Origin: Nocardioides sp. BP30
GTDB taxonomy: Bacteria; Actinomycetota; Actinomycetes; Propionibacteriales; Nocardioidaceae
Direction of reading: 5' to 3'
Assembly: GCF_029873215.1 (NCBI RefSeq)
Contig: NZ_CP123620.1
Location: forward strand, 3,410,001-3,474,000
DNA: 64,000 nt
The position numbers and the translations under genes are program-made. This document shows positions 34,589 to 44,040 of this stretch, in pieces (position 1 is the first letter of the stretch; every line of letters starts with the position of its first letter). A model generated the notes under the pieces. That model worked only from the letters and a program-made list of their open reading frames with translations. It was not told the DNA's origin and did no database searches.

Positions 34589-35982
34589 CAGCTGTCCTTC
34601 CGGATGATCGCGAGCGCCTCGTCGCGGGCGCCCTCCATGGTCGCGAGGTCCTTGCCCTCGGCGTTGAGACGCAGCAGCGGCTCGGTGTTGGAAGCCCGCA
34701 CGTTGAACGTCCACTCGGCATGGCTGACGGTCAGGCCGTCGAGCTCGTCGAGCTCGACGCCGTCGCGTCCGCCGTACGTCGCCTTGATCTCGGCGATCAC
34801 CGCCGCCTGATCGGGCACCGTCGAGTTGATCTCGCCGCTCATCGGGTAGCGCGCGTAGCCGGCCATCAGCTCCGAGAGCGGTCGATCGCTCTGCGCGAGC
34901 ACGCCGAGCACGTGCAGCGCTGCCAGCATGCCGGAGTCGGCGCGCCAGAAGTCGCGGAAGTAGAAGTGACCGCTGTGCTCACCGCCGAAGATCGCATCGG
35001 TCTGCGCCATCTGCGCCTTGATGTAGGAGTGGCCGACCCGCGTGCGGACGGGCACGCCGCCGCGCTCGGCGATGATCTCGGGCACGGCACGTGAGGTGAT
35101 CAGGTTGTGGATGACGTGGGCGCCCGGGTGCTTGGCCAGCTCCCGCTCGGCGATCAGCGCGGTGATCGCGCTCGGATTCACCGCCTGACCGCGCTCGTCG
35201 ACCAGGAAGCAGCGGTCCGCGTCACCGTCGAACGCGAGGCCGACGTCGGCGCCCTCAGCGACGACGCGCTCCTTGAGGTCGGCGAGCGTCGACTCGTCGA
35301 GCGGGTTCGCCTCGTGGTTGGGGAACGTGCCGTCGAGCTCGAAGTACAGCGGGACCAGGTCGACCTGGTCCGCGCCGAGGCGGCCGAACACCGCCGGGGC
35401 GGTGTGCCCGGCCATGCCGTTGCCGGCATCGGCCACCACCTTCAGGCGCCGGCCGCTGACCGGCGCCAGGGTGAGGAGGTGGGCGGCGTACGCCTCCAGG
35501 ACGTTGCCCTGCTCGATGATCCCGGGCGCCCGGGCAGGATCGAGCGGTACGCCGGCGATCACCCGGTCCCGGATGTCCCCCAGGCCGGTCTCCAGGCCGA
35601 TCGGTACGGCGTAGGCACGGCACATCTTGATGCCGTTGTAGCGCGCCGGGTTGTGGCTCGCGGTGAACATCGCGCCCGGCAGCCCGAGATGACCGGAGGC
35701 GAAGTACAGCTCGTCGGTCGAGGCCAGCCCGATGATGACCACGTCCACGCCGAGCTCCGAGGCGCCGCGCGCGAAGGCGGCGGCCATGCCGGGCGAGCTG
35801 GGCCGCATGTCGTGTCCCACCACGATCCGAGGTCCGCCGACCACCGTGGCGAACGCTCGACCGGTCGCTCGGGCCAGGTCCTCGTCGAGCTGGTCGGGCA
35901 CCGTGCCCCGGACGTCGTAGGCCTTGAAGATCGCCAGGACGTTCGAGGGGTCGATCGTGGGCTCAGCCATCGGTTCAGCCAT
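34588..35982 (-). CDS. manB: Phosphomannomutase/phosphoglucomutase
   Basis: 464 aa. Interconverts mannose-6-P and mannose-1-P, feeding GDP-mannose. Active-site phospho-Ser loop TASHNP (about 103-108), metal loop DGDADR (about 250-255), sugar loop GGEHSGH, phosphate-binding RASNTEPLLR. Four Met codons compete near the start; TAGGGT lies 7 nt before the ATG at 35982 and supports that one. The partner ManC is at 47133-48245. Confidence 0.93.
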   Translation of the reverse strand: MAEPMAEPTIDPSNVLAIFKAYDVRGTVPDQLDEDLARATGRAFATVVGGPRIVVGHDMRPSSPGMAAAFARGASELGVDVVIIGLASTDELYFASGHLGLPGAMFTASHNPARYNGIKMCRAYAVPIGLETGLGDIRDRVIAGVPLDPARAPGIIEQGNVLEAYAAHLLTLAPVSGRRLKVVADAGNGMAGHTAPAVFGRLGADQVDLVPLYFELDGTFPNHEANPLDESTLADLKERVVAEGADVGLAFDGDADRCFLVDERGQAVNPSAITALIAERELAKHPGAHVIHNLITSRAVPEIIAERGGVPVRTRVGHSYIKAQMAQTDAIFGGEHSGHFYFRDFWRADSGMLAALHVLGVLAQSDRPLSELMAGYARYPMSGEINSTVPDQAAVIAEIKATYGGRDGVELDELDGLTVSHAEWTFNVRASNTEPLLRLNAEGKDLATMEGARDEALAIIRKDS

Positions 35983-36024
35983 GGGGTTCACCCTAGCGTT
36001 GCCACCGTGCCCGCGGCGCAGGCC

Positions 36025-36387
36025 TCAGTCGGTGGTGAGGACGCGCAGGTGTCCGCGGCGACCGGTCTCACGCGCTCCGGACTCGGTGCTGGGCCGCGGG
36101 GTCGGGGCCGGAGCGGGGCGGCCCGCTTCGCGCACCGCGTTGGCCAGGGCGAGCAGGTCGTCGTCGGAGGGGCCCGGCGGCACGTGCTCGCGGGCGAGCC
36201 GGACGACCTCCCAGCCGCGCGGCGCCGACAGCCGCTCGGCGTGCTCCTCACACAGGTCGTAGGCGTGCGGCTCGGCGAACGTGGAGAGCGGACCCAGGAC
36301 GGCCGTCTGGTCGGCGTACACGTAGGTCAGCGTGCACGTCGCGGGACGGGTGCAGGCGGTACGCGAGCAACGACGGGCCGGGGTCAC
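36025..36387 (-). CDS. DUF3499 protein (Rv3258c-like)
   Basis: 120 aa: CSRTACTRPATCTLTYVYAD, then YDLCEEHAERLSAPRGWEVVRL. The Cys/His pattern suggests a zinc-binding ribbon. The C-terminal 35 residues are Pro/Arg-rich. TACCGT ends 6 nt before the GTG; leaderless start. Divergent from the zincin-fold gene, with 49 bp between the two start codons. Confidence 0.85.
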   Translation of the reverse strand: MTPARRCSRTACTRPATCTLTYVYADQTAVLGPLSTFAEPHAYDLCEEHAERLSAPRGWEVVRLAREHVPPGPSDDDLLALANAVREAGRPAPAPTPRPSTESGARETGRRGHLRVLTTD

Positions 36388-36436
36388 GGCCACACGGTAC
36401 AACCGGCGAGTACCCGCTCCGATTAGGCTCGCGGTC

Positions 36437-36853
36437 GTGAGCCGTACACGTGATCGCCGGGGTCGGGGGATGCGCGGACCCGGGGTGATGCCGCGCGTCC
36501 CCGGTCGTCCGGAGCTGCGCACCAGGCGCGAGCGCTTCGACGACCTGGTGCTGAGCATCGTCACCGAGATCGACGAGCGCTGGCAGGAGCGGTTGGGGCT
36601 GGTGGAGTACGCCGTCGAGGACACCCCGCAGATCCCCGACGACTGGACGAGCGAGACGGTCCCGCTCTCCTCCCTGATCCGGGGCAGCGGGACCACTCCC
36701 ACCAGGCTGGTCGTCTTCAGGCGCCCGATCGAGCACCGGTGTGAGGTCCGCAGCGACCTGGAGGCGATGCTGCTGACGGTGATCGTCGAGCAGGTCGCCG
36801 AGCTGCTCGGCATCACCCCGGAGATGGTTGACCCGCGGTACGAGGAGGACTAG
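36437..36853 (+). CDS. Metallopeptidase-fold (zincin, PF06262-like) protein without HExxH
   Basis: 138 aa, the Rv3259 counterpart. RFDDLVLSIVTEIDERW and VEYAVEDTPQIPDDW match the family. In the C-terminal helix the zincin family has HExGHHFG, but here the equivalent reads VEQVAELLGI, so the zinc-binding His residues are gone. Probably a non-catalytic member. TAGGCT (36424-36429) lies 7 nt before the GTG. Confidence 0.75.
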   Translation: MSRTRDRRGRGMRGPGVMPRVPGRPELRTRRERFDDLVLSIVTEIDERWQERLGLVEYAVEDTPQIPDDWTSETVPLSSLIRGSGTTPTRLVVFRRPIEHRCEVRSDLEAMLLTVIVEQVAELLGITPEMVDPRYEED

Positions 36854-36962
36854 GCGCGTCGGGCCGGGGATCGGTGAAAGCCGCCCGGACCGTCGTACCT
36901 CCTCGGTACCCTCGCTCCCGCGGCCGTGCTCCCACCGGCCGGGCGACCCACGAGGAGGAGAC

Positions 36963-38138
36963 GTGTCCCTGGGACCGATCGACGTCTTCCTCATCGCGGC
37001 GTTCTTCGCCGTGCTGTGCCTCGGCGCGCTGATGTCGCTGGCCCGCGCCGGTCTGCCGGGGATCCGCCTCGCCGTCGCCGCCAACGCACTGGCCTTCGTC
37101 TCGGTGAGCGTGCTGTGGGCCATGCTGCGGTGGCATTGGTCCATGACGCCGGCCCTGCTCGTCGGCAACGGCGTCATCGTCGCCGCGGTGCTCCTGCTCT
37201 ACGTCGCGCTGTGCCGACTCAGCGACCGCCCGGTCCCGGTACGGCTCCTCGCCATCGGCACCCCCGTGGCGGTGCTCGGCTACCTCGCCGAGCTGCTGGT
37301 GTGGCCGTCGATGACCGCACGGATCGTCCTGGTCTCCGTGGCCCACGTCGTGCTGATGACCAGCCTGGTCCGGGTGGTCTGGCCGGCCGCTCCGAGCGAC
37401 CGGCTGGGCTACGGCCGCTGGTTCAGCATCGTCGCGCTGCTGTTCGAGATCGCCCTCCAGAGCACCCGCGCGCTCGTCTACGCGACCGGCCTGCGAGAAG
37501 TGCGCGACCTGGGCGATCCCGACCCGTGGAACACCGCCTTCCTGGCCCTCAACGGCCTCGGCCTGGCCGCGCTGATCCTCGGCGTCGTCCTCGTCGGCAA
37601 CGACCGCCTCGTCGCGGAGCGTGCCCGCGAGGCGGACACCGACTTCCTCACCGGGGTGCTCACCCCGCGAGGGTGGCACCGCCGCCTGTCGGCCCTGCGT
37701 TCGACCGGCGGGGGCGACCTGGGGATCCTGCTGCTCGACCTGGACCACTTCAAGGACGTCAACGATCGGCACGGCCACGCGGCGGGTGACGCCGTGCTGC
37801 GGCACTTCGTCGACATCCTGCGCAGCGTCGCCGGGAGCGGTGGCGTCATCGGCCGTCTCGGCGGGGAGGAGTTCGCGGTGACGATCCCGGGCTCGGTGCC
37901 CGGCCGCGTGCAGCAGGTCGGGCAGAGCACCCTGTGCCTGCTGCACCACCAGCCGCTCGCCTACGAGGAGGCCTCGATCTCGCTCTCCTTCAGCGGCGGC
38001 CTCGCCCACTGGCGCATGGACGAGCCGCTCGAGGCGGCACTGCGCCGCGCCGACACGGCGATGTACGAGGCCAAGGCCACCGGACGCGCCCTGATCGTGG
38101 TCGCCGACGTCGATGCGGCGGCGGATCAGGACCGCTAG
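36963..38138 (+). CDS. Membrane-bound GGDEF diguanylate cyclase
   Basis: 391 aa. Six or so membrane helices (about 5-205), then a GGDEF domain (about 225-380): DTDFLTGVLTPRGW, LLDLDHFKDVNDRHGH and an intact GRLGGEEFAV active site, so c-di-GMP synthesis is likely. No RxxD inhibitory site is visible five residues before GGEEF. GTG with GGAGGAG close by; TACCCT near 36916-36921 is a likely -10. Its stop shares the CTAG palindrome with the convergent DUF5719 gene. Confidence 0.9.
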   Translation: MSLGPIDVFLIAAFFAVLCLGALMSLARAGLPGIRLAVAANALAFVSVSVLWAMLRWHWSMTPALLVGNGVIVAAVLLLYVALCRLSDRPVPVRLLAIGTPVAVLGYLAELLVWPSMTARIVLVSVAHVVLMTSLVRVVWPAAPSDRLGYGRWFSIVALLFEIALQSTRALVYATGLREVRDLGDPDPWNTAFLALNGLGLAALILGVVLVGNDRLVAERAREADTDFLTGVLTPRGWHRRLSALRSTGGGDLGILLLDLDHFKDVNDRHGHAAGDAVLRHFVDILRSVAGSGGVIGRLGGEEFAVTIPGSVPGRVQQVGQSTLCLLHHQPLAYEEASISLSFSGGLAHWRMDEPLEAALRRADTAMYEAKATGRALIVVADVDAAADQDR

Positions 38139-39547
38139 CGCGGCAGGCCGGGCTTCACGAACGGCACCCGACTGGTCAGCTGGAGCTGGGTGAGCGGCAC
38201 CACCGCCGCGTCGCCACCGTGCGGGTGAGCCACAACCGAGCCACGGAACGCCGTCCGCTCCGGTGTGACGTCGACCCGGACGGCGCCCGCCGGCAGCGAG
38301 ACCTTCAGCGCCTGGCGCGGACTGATGGCGACCCGATCGGAGCTCAGCTGCTTGCCGGCGGCGTTGCGTGTCACCACGGTGAGCGCTCCGACGCGGTTCG
38401 CCGCGCCGACGATGAGGTCCTTGGTCCCGGACGGGACGATAGCGGTGCTCGCCGCTCGGGTCCGTTGCGAGCGGGCGATCAGCGACACGTCGCCGTTGAC
38501 GACCGAACGCAGCGACGCTGTGACAGCGCCGGTCGCGACGAGCTGGATGCCCAGCGCGCCATCCGCGTCGGCGGAACCGAGCAGCTTGCTGAGGTCGACC
38601 CGTGCCACCGACTGCGGGTCGAGGTCGAGGGTCGGAGCGTTCTCCGGGGTGAAGACGGAGTTCGCCGAGACCAGCCGCACGCTCGCGGTGACCTCACGGT
38701 CCGAGGGGTTCGCGACGGTCAGCTGCCGGGTCCCGCCACCGGTGAAGAGTCCGAGCAGCAGGGCGCGTCGCGAGGGTCGGCTCTGCGCGGGCAGCCAGTC
38801 CTCGTCGGTGGCGTTGCCGACGAGGTGGGTGGCGGCGTCACGGACCGCCACGGCGACCTGGCCCCGCTCGACGACGGCGTGCAGGGCCAGGACGCTCTGC
38901 GTCGGGGTCACCGCGCCGAGGTCGATCTCCTGACTGGCGTTGCCGGGCACCGCGATGCCGCGCAGCGCCGGCACCTCGAGCGGGCCGGTGTCGCCGAGCA
39001 GTGTGAGATCGGCGATCGCGGGTCCCGGGTTGGGGTTGACCAACACCACGTGGGAGTCGTGCGTCGGCCCGGCCCCGAGCCCGGTGAACCACTGATCGGA
39101 CCGCGGCCGCACGCACGACGCCGCCGCGACGGGCTTGGTGGAGGAGCGGGTGGCGACCAGGCCGGGGGCGGTGGCTCCACTGGCGCTGATCACGATCGGG
39201 GCCTTGCCGGCGCTCACCACGCCGACGCCGTCGGCCGGGACGGTGGCGCTGCTGCTCCCACCCTGACCGGTGCCCTGCTCGGTGACGGTGACCTCGCCCG
39301 AGCCTGTCGAGCCGACGCCCACCTGATCACCGGCGCCGAGCGATCCCGGGCACACCACGGTGGCGCGGGTCAGCGCGGGGGTGGTCGGCGGATGGAAGTA
39401 GCCGGTCCCGAAGCCGGGGTTGGTCAGGAAGAGCGCCAGCGCCACCAGCAGCGGCAGCACGATCGCCAGGGCGAAGGTGAGGTCGACCGGTCGACGGCTC
39501 GCACGGGTCGCACGGGTTGCACGGGTGGCACGGGTGGCACGTCTCAT
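38135..39547 (-). CDS. DUF5719 protein, membrane-anchored
   Basis: 470 aa. Basic N-terminus with the RAT repeat, one membrane segment (about 20-40, FALAIVLPLLVALALFL), then an extracellular beta-rich region typical of DUF5719. ATG overlaps the stop of the large glycosyltransferase (ATGA), so they are coupled and may act together at the envelope. Function unknown. Confidence 0.75.
   Translation of the reverse strand: MRRATRATRATRATRASRRPVDLTFALAIVLPLLVALALFLTNPGFGTGYFHPPTTPALTRATVVCPGSLGAGDQVGVGSTGSGEVTVTEQGTGQGGSSSATVPADGVGVVSAGKAPIVISASGATAPGLVATRSSTKPVAAASCVRPRSDQWFTGLGAGPTHDSHVVLVNPNPGPAIADLTLLGDTGPLEVPALRGIAVPGNASQEIDLGAVTPTQSVLALHAVVERGQVAVAVRDAATHLVGNATDEDWLPAQSRPSRRALLLGLFTGGGTRQLTVANPSDREVTASVRLVSANSVFTPENAPTLDLDPQSVARVDLSKLLGSADADGALGIQLVATGAVTASLRSVVNGDVSLIARSQRTRAASTAIVPSGTKDLIVGAANRVGALTVVTRNAAGKQLSSDRVAISPRQALKVSLPAGAVRVDVTPERTAFRGSVVAHPHGGDAAVVPLTQLQLTSRVPFVKPGLPR
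39501..39536. repeat. 9-bp in-frame repeat at the DUF5719 N-terminus
   Basis: Four copies of GCACGGGTN encode repeated Arg-Ala-Thr just before the membrane segment. In-frame expansion or loss would change only the length of the basic cytoplasmic tip. Confidence 0.85.
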
Positions 39548-42426
39548 CGGCGGCGCCTCCGCTCGAGGGTGGGCAGGCACAGCACCAGGACCAGCACGAT
39601 GCCGACGCCCTGGATCACCAGCAGCGCGATCCGGAGCCACGAGCGGTGGTCGTCGAAGTCGCCGCGCGGGGCGACATCGAGCTGCCAGGCGCGCGTGGCC
39701 CGGTTGGCGGCGCTCGCCTGGGTGACGGCGCCACTGGCGTCGATGGCGGCGGCGACCGAGCTGTCGACCCGGGGCGGCAGCACGACGTACTGGATGCCGA
39801 CATCCGCCAGCCCCTGCACCACCTGGTCGGTGGGATGGGAGACCAGCTGCTGGACCAGACCGGTGAAGGCCCGGTCCTCGGGGGTCAGCGTGATGATCTC
39901 GTCGTCGCCGACGGTGGTCCCGTCACCGCGCACCACTGAGTAACGCAGTCCGCCGGCGGTGCTGCCGCGGATCACCAGCACCCCGTTGTGCGGATCCTGC
40001 TCGGCGTTCTCGATCATGTACGTCGGCACGCCGTCGTGCCAGTCACGGGTCAGGGACTCGTTGCCGTCCACGATGAACCAGCCCAGTCCGGCGAGAGGTA
40101 CGGCAGCCGCCACCACCGCCACCACCCAGGCCGTCGAGCGCCGCCAGCCCGCCAGCCCACCGACCAGGAAGCCCTGGGCGCCGAGGACGGTGGCCACGAT
40201 GGCGGCTCCCTGCAGGCAGATCATCGGGAACAGCAGCCCGGCCGGGGTGGTGCCGTGCGCCAGATGGAGGGAGAGGAAGCCGAGGAACATCGCGACCAGG
40301 GCGGTGGCGGCGATCCCGAACCAGCAGACCAGGACAGGGATCCTGGTGCGCATCGGGATCAGCGCCAGGATCGCCGCGACCGGGACGAGGAGCCCCAGCC
40401 ACCACGGCGCCCCGAGGTCCGCCAGGCGCGCGACCAGGAGGTGACCGCCGCCGAGCTGCGGGCTGGGCAGCCGGCCGGCGTCGAGCACCAGGCCGGCGCC
40501 CGCACCGTGGATCAGGGCCGGGAGCCACCAGGGCAGCAGCAGGACCGGCGCCGTGCCGAGTGCCGCGACCGGCGGTCCCCACACGGAGCGTTGGCGCATC
40601 GCGCTCGGCACGATGCGCGACGCCGTGACCATCACGATGAGGGCGAGCACGAGCGCTACCAGCCAGGCCGACGGGGTGAAGCAGCTGATCAGCGTCAGCA
40701 GCAGTCCCGTGCGCCACGCCGCGCGCCAGCGTCGATCGGCGTCCGGCTCGGCGAAGCCGAGGGCGGCGTGCGCCAGCCAGGGCAGCAGCGCCGCGGGCAC
40801 CACTGCAGCGAGCCGGCCGTCCCCCCACGCGCCGCTGACGATCGGGACCAACGCATAGGTCGTGGCCCCCCACAGGATGAGCCAGCGCGGGGCGCCGCGG
40901 TGGCTGATCAGCCGGCCCACCACCCGCAGCAGGCGCCAGGCGCCCCACAGCGCCAGCGGGAAGGACGCGATCAGCACGACGCTGATGGTCAGGGCGGCGT
41001 TGCCCCCGAGGATGGTGCCGAGCACTGCCAGCACCAGCAGGTACGGCGGTGCCGGCACGGCGGTGCCGATCCCGAGCGGGTGCCAGGACTGGTACTGCAG
41101 GTGCCACCACGCGCTGACCCCGCTGGGCGCGGGCGAGAGGCCACCGCCGGCGACGGCGTGCCAGGCGGGCCGCGAGCCGATCAGACCGAGCACGACCACG
41201 GCGGTCAGCGCGAGTGCGACCGGATTGGTGAGGAACCGGACGATCCAGCCGTTCTCGATCGGGATCTCGTCGTCCTCGGAAGCTGCCGCCTCGCGAGCCG
41301 CGGCGTCGCGGGCGGCGAGCTCGCGGGCGGCGAAGGAGGCGGGGTCGGCCTCGGCCGCCGCCACCCGGCGGCGCTCGGCCACGTCGGAGGCCTGGTTGGT
41401 CAGCGCGCTCACCACGTCGCCGACGAAGTCCAGCCCGTGCCGGTAGGGCAGCCAGGGCGGCGCGAGCAGCTCACGCACCTGGGCCGGCGGGACGCTGGCG
41501 CGTTCGCGCCGCCTGCGTCGGGCAGCTCGCACGGCTCCCGGTCGTCGGTACACCGACACCAGAGCGGCGAGCTCGTCGAGAGCGGCGCCCACCTCGCGCA
41601 CCACCAGGAAGCCGATCATGCGCAGCACCGTGCCGACGGCCAGCCTCAGCAACTGGAAGGGCAGCACACCGGGGCGGCAGTTGGCGAGCAGCGTGTAGAG
41701 GGCGGCTCGGCGCTCCTCGTAGTGGGTGTGCTTGCCGGTCAGGGGGGTGCGCCGCACGCCGCGATGGGCGGCCTCGGCGTGGAAGACGATGGCCTGCGGC
41801 ACGATCACCGTGGGGTGACCGGCCGAGGCCGCCCGCCAGCCGAAGTCGATGTCGTTGCCGAAGATCGGCAGCTGCGGATCGAAGCCGTCGAGCTCGAGCA
41901 GCGCCGTGCGCCGGACGAGCATGCCGGCGGTGTTGACCGCCAGGACGGTGCGGACCTGGTCGTGCTGACCCTGGTCGTACTCGCCGCGTTCGAGTCCCGT
42001 CTCGCGTCGGCCCGTGCCGGAGATGGTGACGCCGAGCTCGAGCAGGCGGCGCAGCGAGGGCCACTCGCGCAGCTTGGGTCCGAGCACGCTGGCCTCGGGG
42101 TGCGCCTGGGTGGCGGCGAGCAGCTGCTCGAGCGCGTCGGGGGCAGGGGTGGAGTCGTCGTGGAGCAGCCAGATCCACTCGGGCTGGTCCTCGCCGAGGC
42201 GGTCCAGGCCGAGGGCGACGGCCTGGGGGAAGCTGGTCGCGCCGGGGACGCGCAGCGCCGTCCCGAAGGCCTGCTCGAGCAGCTCGGAGGATCCGTCCTT
42301 GCTGCCGGTGTCGACCGCCACCACCCGGTCGGGCGCGACGGTCTGGGCTTGAATGCCCTCGATGACGGTGGGCAGCCAACGGGCTCCGTCATGGCTGACG
42401 ACGAGCAGGGCTACCGATGGACGCAC
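39544..42426 (-). CDS. Large membrane glycosyltransferase (GT2 domain plus many membrane helices)
   Basis: 960 aa. GT2 domain (about 1-270: ALLVVSHDGARWL, VDTGSKDGS, the LLHDDSTPAP metal motif and a GNDIDFGWRA acceptor motif), then about a dozen membrane helices from residue 390 and an extracellular C-terminal part. Layout suggests a polyprenyl-linked sugar transferase for a wall polymer. TAGGGT lies 8 nt before the GTG at 42426; the TTG at 42435 overlaps the -10. Adjacent to whiB and DUF5719. Confidence 0.8.
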   Translation of the reverse strand: MRPSVALLVVSHDGARWLPTVIEGIQAQTVAPDRVVAVDTGSKDGSSELLEQAFGTALRVPGATSFPQAVALGLDRLGEDQPEWIWLLHDDSTPAPDALEQLLAATQAHPEASVLGPKLREWPSLRRLLELGVTISGTGRRETGLERGEYDQGQHDQVRTVLAVNTAGMLVRRTALLELDGFDPQLPIFGNDIDFGWRAASAGHPTVIVPQAIVFHAEAAHRGVRRTPLTGKHTHYEERRAALYTLLANCRPGVLPFQLLRLAVGTVLRMIGFLVVREVGAALDELAALVSVYRRPGAVRAARRRRRERASVPPAQVRELLAPPWLPYRHGLDFVGDVVSALTNQASDVAERRRVAAAEADPASFAARELAARDAAAREAAASEDDEIPIENGWIVRFLTNPVALALTAVVVLGLIGSRPAWHAVAGGGLSPAPSGVSAWWHLQYQSWHPLGIGTAVPAPPYLLVLAVLGTILGGNAALTISVVLIASFPLALWGAWRLLRVVGRLISHRGAPRWLILWGATTYALVPIVSGAWGDGRLAAVVPAALLPWLAHAALGFAEPDADRRWRAAWRTGLLLTLISCFTPSAWLVALVLALIVMVTASRIVPSAMRQRSVWGPPVAALGTAPVLLLPWWLPALIHGAGAGLVLDAGRLPSPQLGGGHLLVARLADLGAPWWLGLLVPVAAILALIPMRTRIPVLVCWFGIAATALVAMFLGFLSLHLAHGTTPAGLLFPMICLQGAAIVATVLGAQGFLVGGLAGWRRSTAWVVAVVAAAVPLAGLGWFIVDGNESLTRDWHDGVPTYMIENAEQDPHNGVLVIRGSTAGGLRYSVVRGDGTTVGDDEIITLTPEDRAFTGLVQQLVSHPTDQVVQGLADVGIQYVVLPPRVDSSVAAAIDASGAVTQASAANRATRAWQLDVAPRGDFDDHRSWLRIALLVIQGVGIVLVLVLCLPTLERRRRR

Positions 42427-42467
42427 GATCCGCAACCCTAACGGCCTTCACCGAGCGGTCGAAATGC

Positions 42468-42498
42468 AGCAGACCCCGGCGAGGGCCGGGGTCCTGCT
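42468..42498. terminator. Terminator downstream of whiB
   Basis: Stem AGCAGACCCCGGC / GCCGGGGTCCTGCT, one base bulged, with a GAG loop. It lies 36 nt after the whiB stop on the minus strand and upstream of the glycosyltransferase promoter. Confidence 0.75.
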
Positions 42499-42534
42499 AC
42501 CTGTGACACGGTGCCGAACCGGCTGGGGGCCGGC

Positions 42535-42789
42535 TCAGACCGCTCGCTTCTTGAGCTTGCGGCGCTCCCTCTCGGAGAGCCCGCCCCAGATGCCGAAGCG
42601 CTCATCGTTCATCAGCGCCGACTCCAGACAATCGTCTCGCACCTCGCAGGTCTGGCAGACCTTCTTGGCCTCCCGCGTCGACCCACCCTTCTCGGGGAAG
42701 AACGCCTCCGGGTCAGTCTGAGCGCAGAGCGCACGCTCCTGCCAGCCCCCGTCGTCGGCGTTCGACTCGAGGAGAAAAAGCTCCCTCAT
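42535..42789 (-). CDS. whiB: WhiB-family regulator, WhiB2/WhmD-like
   Basis: 84 aa. Four Cys (positions in ALCAQTDPEAFFPEKGG then VCQTCEVRDDC) bind a 4Fe-4S cluster; GIWGGLSERERRKLKK is the Wbl G-turn and basic DNA-binding tail. It partners with the main sigma factor. WhiB2-type members control septation, and the position before fbiA matches Rv3260c (whiB2). The ATG at 42789 is chosen because the longer frame lacks likeness. The leader is about 140 nt if the promoter at 42935-42963 is right. Confidence 0.9.
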   Translation of the reverse strand: MRELFLLESNADDGGWQERALCAQTDPEAFFPEKGGSTREAKKVCQTCEVRDDCLESALMNDERFGIWGGLSERERRKLKKRAV

Positions 42790-42934
42790 CGACCTCAGCC
42801 CTTCCCGACTCTCAGCAGTGACTTTCGTTACTCGACGCGCCACCGAGGCGGTGCGTCCCTACATCCTTGCTCACCCTTCGGCGTGTCGGCTGGACGCTTG
42901 AGCAATTTACGTCCGGCGGAATGACACAAGTGAA

Positions 42935-42963
42935 ATTACATGCCTGTCGCAACCGGAAGTCAA
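42935..42963 (-). promoter_or_regulatory. Promoter of whiB
   Basis: TTGACT (42963-42958), 17-bp spacer, TGTAAT (42940-42935), reading on the minus strand. The -10 lies inside an AT-rich 14-mer (AAGTGAAATTACAT in plus sense, 42928-42941) that recurs at 51961-51974. Confidence 0.65.
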
Positions 42964-42989
42964 GCCCGACCTCTGCTATAGCACCACCC

Positions 42990-43007
42990 GTCACACCCGT
43001 CACATCG
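42990..43007. promoter_or_regulatory. MtrA-like direct repeat, whiB/fbiA
   Basis: GTCACACCC and GTCACATCG are two adjacent 9-bp direct repeats, close to the GTCACAgcg repeats reported for M. tuberculosis MtrA. The site lies 27 bp upstream of the whiB -35 and in the -35 zone of fbiA. Confidence 0.5.
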
Positions 43008-43029
43008 GGCCGTCTGAGAGGCTGTGATC

Positions 43030-44040
43030 ATGCGTCACATCACCGTCCTCTCCGGCGGCCACGGCGGGGCCAAGTTCATCGACGGCCTGCTGCACGGCAT
43101 CGCTGCCGGCACCCTGCCCGGCGTCGACCCCGACGCCACCGTCACCGTGGTCGCCAATACCGCCGACGACCTGTGGATCCATGGGCTCAAGGTGTGCCCC
43201 GATCTCGACACCGTCATGTACACCCTCGGCGACGGTCTAGACCACGAGCGAGGCTGGGGGCGCACCGAGGAGACCTGGAGCGTCAAGGAGGACCTGGAGG
43301 CCTACGGGGCGCCGAACACGTGGTTCGGCCTGGGCGATCGCGACATCGCCACCCACCTGGTGCGCACCCAGATGCTGGAGGCGGGATTCACGCTCTCCCA
43401 GGTGACGGATGCGCTGTGCGAGCGCTGGCTCCGGCCCCGGTACGGCGCGGGCGTGCGGCTGCTGCCGATGACCGACGACCGCGTCGAGACGCACGTCGCG
43501 ATCGCCGACCCCGACTCCCCCTCCGGGCGACGGGTGGTGCACTTCCAGGAGTACTGGGTGCGGCTGCACGCCGCCGTGCCCGCCGAGCAGCTCGTCTTCG
43601 TCGGCCTCGACGAGGCGACGCCGGGACCGGGCGTGCTGGAAGCGATCACCGGGGCGGACCTGGTCGTCGTACCGCCCTCGAACCCGGTGGTCTCGGTCGG
43701 CACCATCCTCGGCGTTCCCGGGCTGCGCGAGGTGCTGCGCGCGACCTCGGCACCCGTGGTCGGCCTCTCCCCCATCATCGGCGGCAACCACGTGCGCGGG
43801 ATGGCCGAGCAGATGCTCACGGCCGTGGGCGCCGAGGTGAGCGCGGCCGGCGTCGGCCTGCACTACGGTGCCCGTGCGGCCGGCGGCGTGATCGACGGGT
43901 GGCTCGTCGACTCCGTCGACGCTGCGGACGTGCCCCGGCTCGAGCAGGCCGGGCTGCGCGCTGCCGCCGCGCCGCTGTGGATGCACTCCTCGGAGCAGAC
44001 CGCCGCCATGGCGGCCGCCGCGATCGCACTGGTCGGATGA
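43030..44040 (+). CDS. fbiA: 2-phospho-L-lactate transferase, F420 synthesis
   Basis: 336 aa. Joins the phospholactyl-type side chain (phosphoenolpyruvyl in mycobacteria) to the deazaflavin Fo. The N-terminus VLSGGHGGAKFIDGLL, ANTADDLWIHGL, PDLDTVMYTLGDG and SPIIGGNHVRGMAEQML are CofD/FbiA blocks. GAGGCT lies 6 nt before the ATG at 43030; GTG 43024 is an alternative. Overlaps fbiB by ATGA. Cytoplasmic. Confidence 0.95.
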   Translation: MRHITVLSGGHGGAKFIDGLLHGIAAGTLPGVDPDATVTVVANTADDLWIHGLKVCPDLDTVMYTLGDGLDHERGWGRTEETWSVKEDLEAYGAPNTWFGLGDRDIATHLVRTQMLEAGFTLSQVTDALCERWLRPRYGAGVRLLPMTDDRVETHVAIADPDSPSGRRVVHFQEYWVRLHAAVPAEQLVFVGLDEATPGPGVLEAITGADLVVVPPSNPVVSVGTILGVPGLREVLRATSAPVVGLSPIIGGNHVRGMAEQMLTAVGAEVSAAGVGLHYGARAAGGVIDGWLVDSVDAADVPRLEQAGLRAAAAPLWMHSSEQTAAMAAAAIALVG

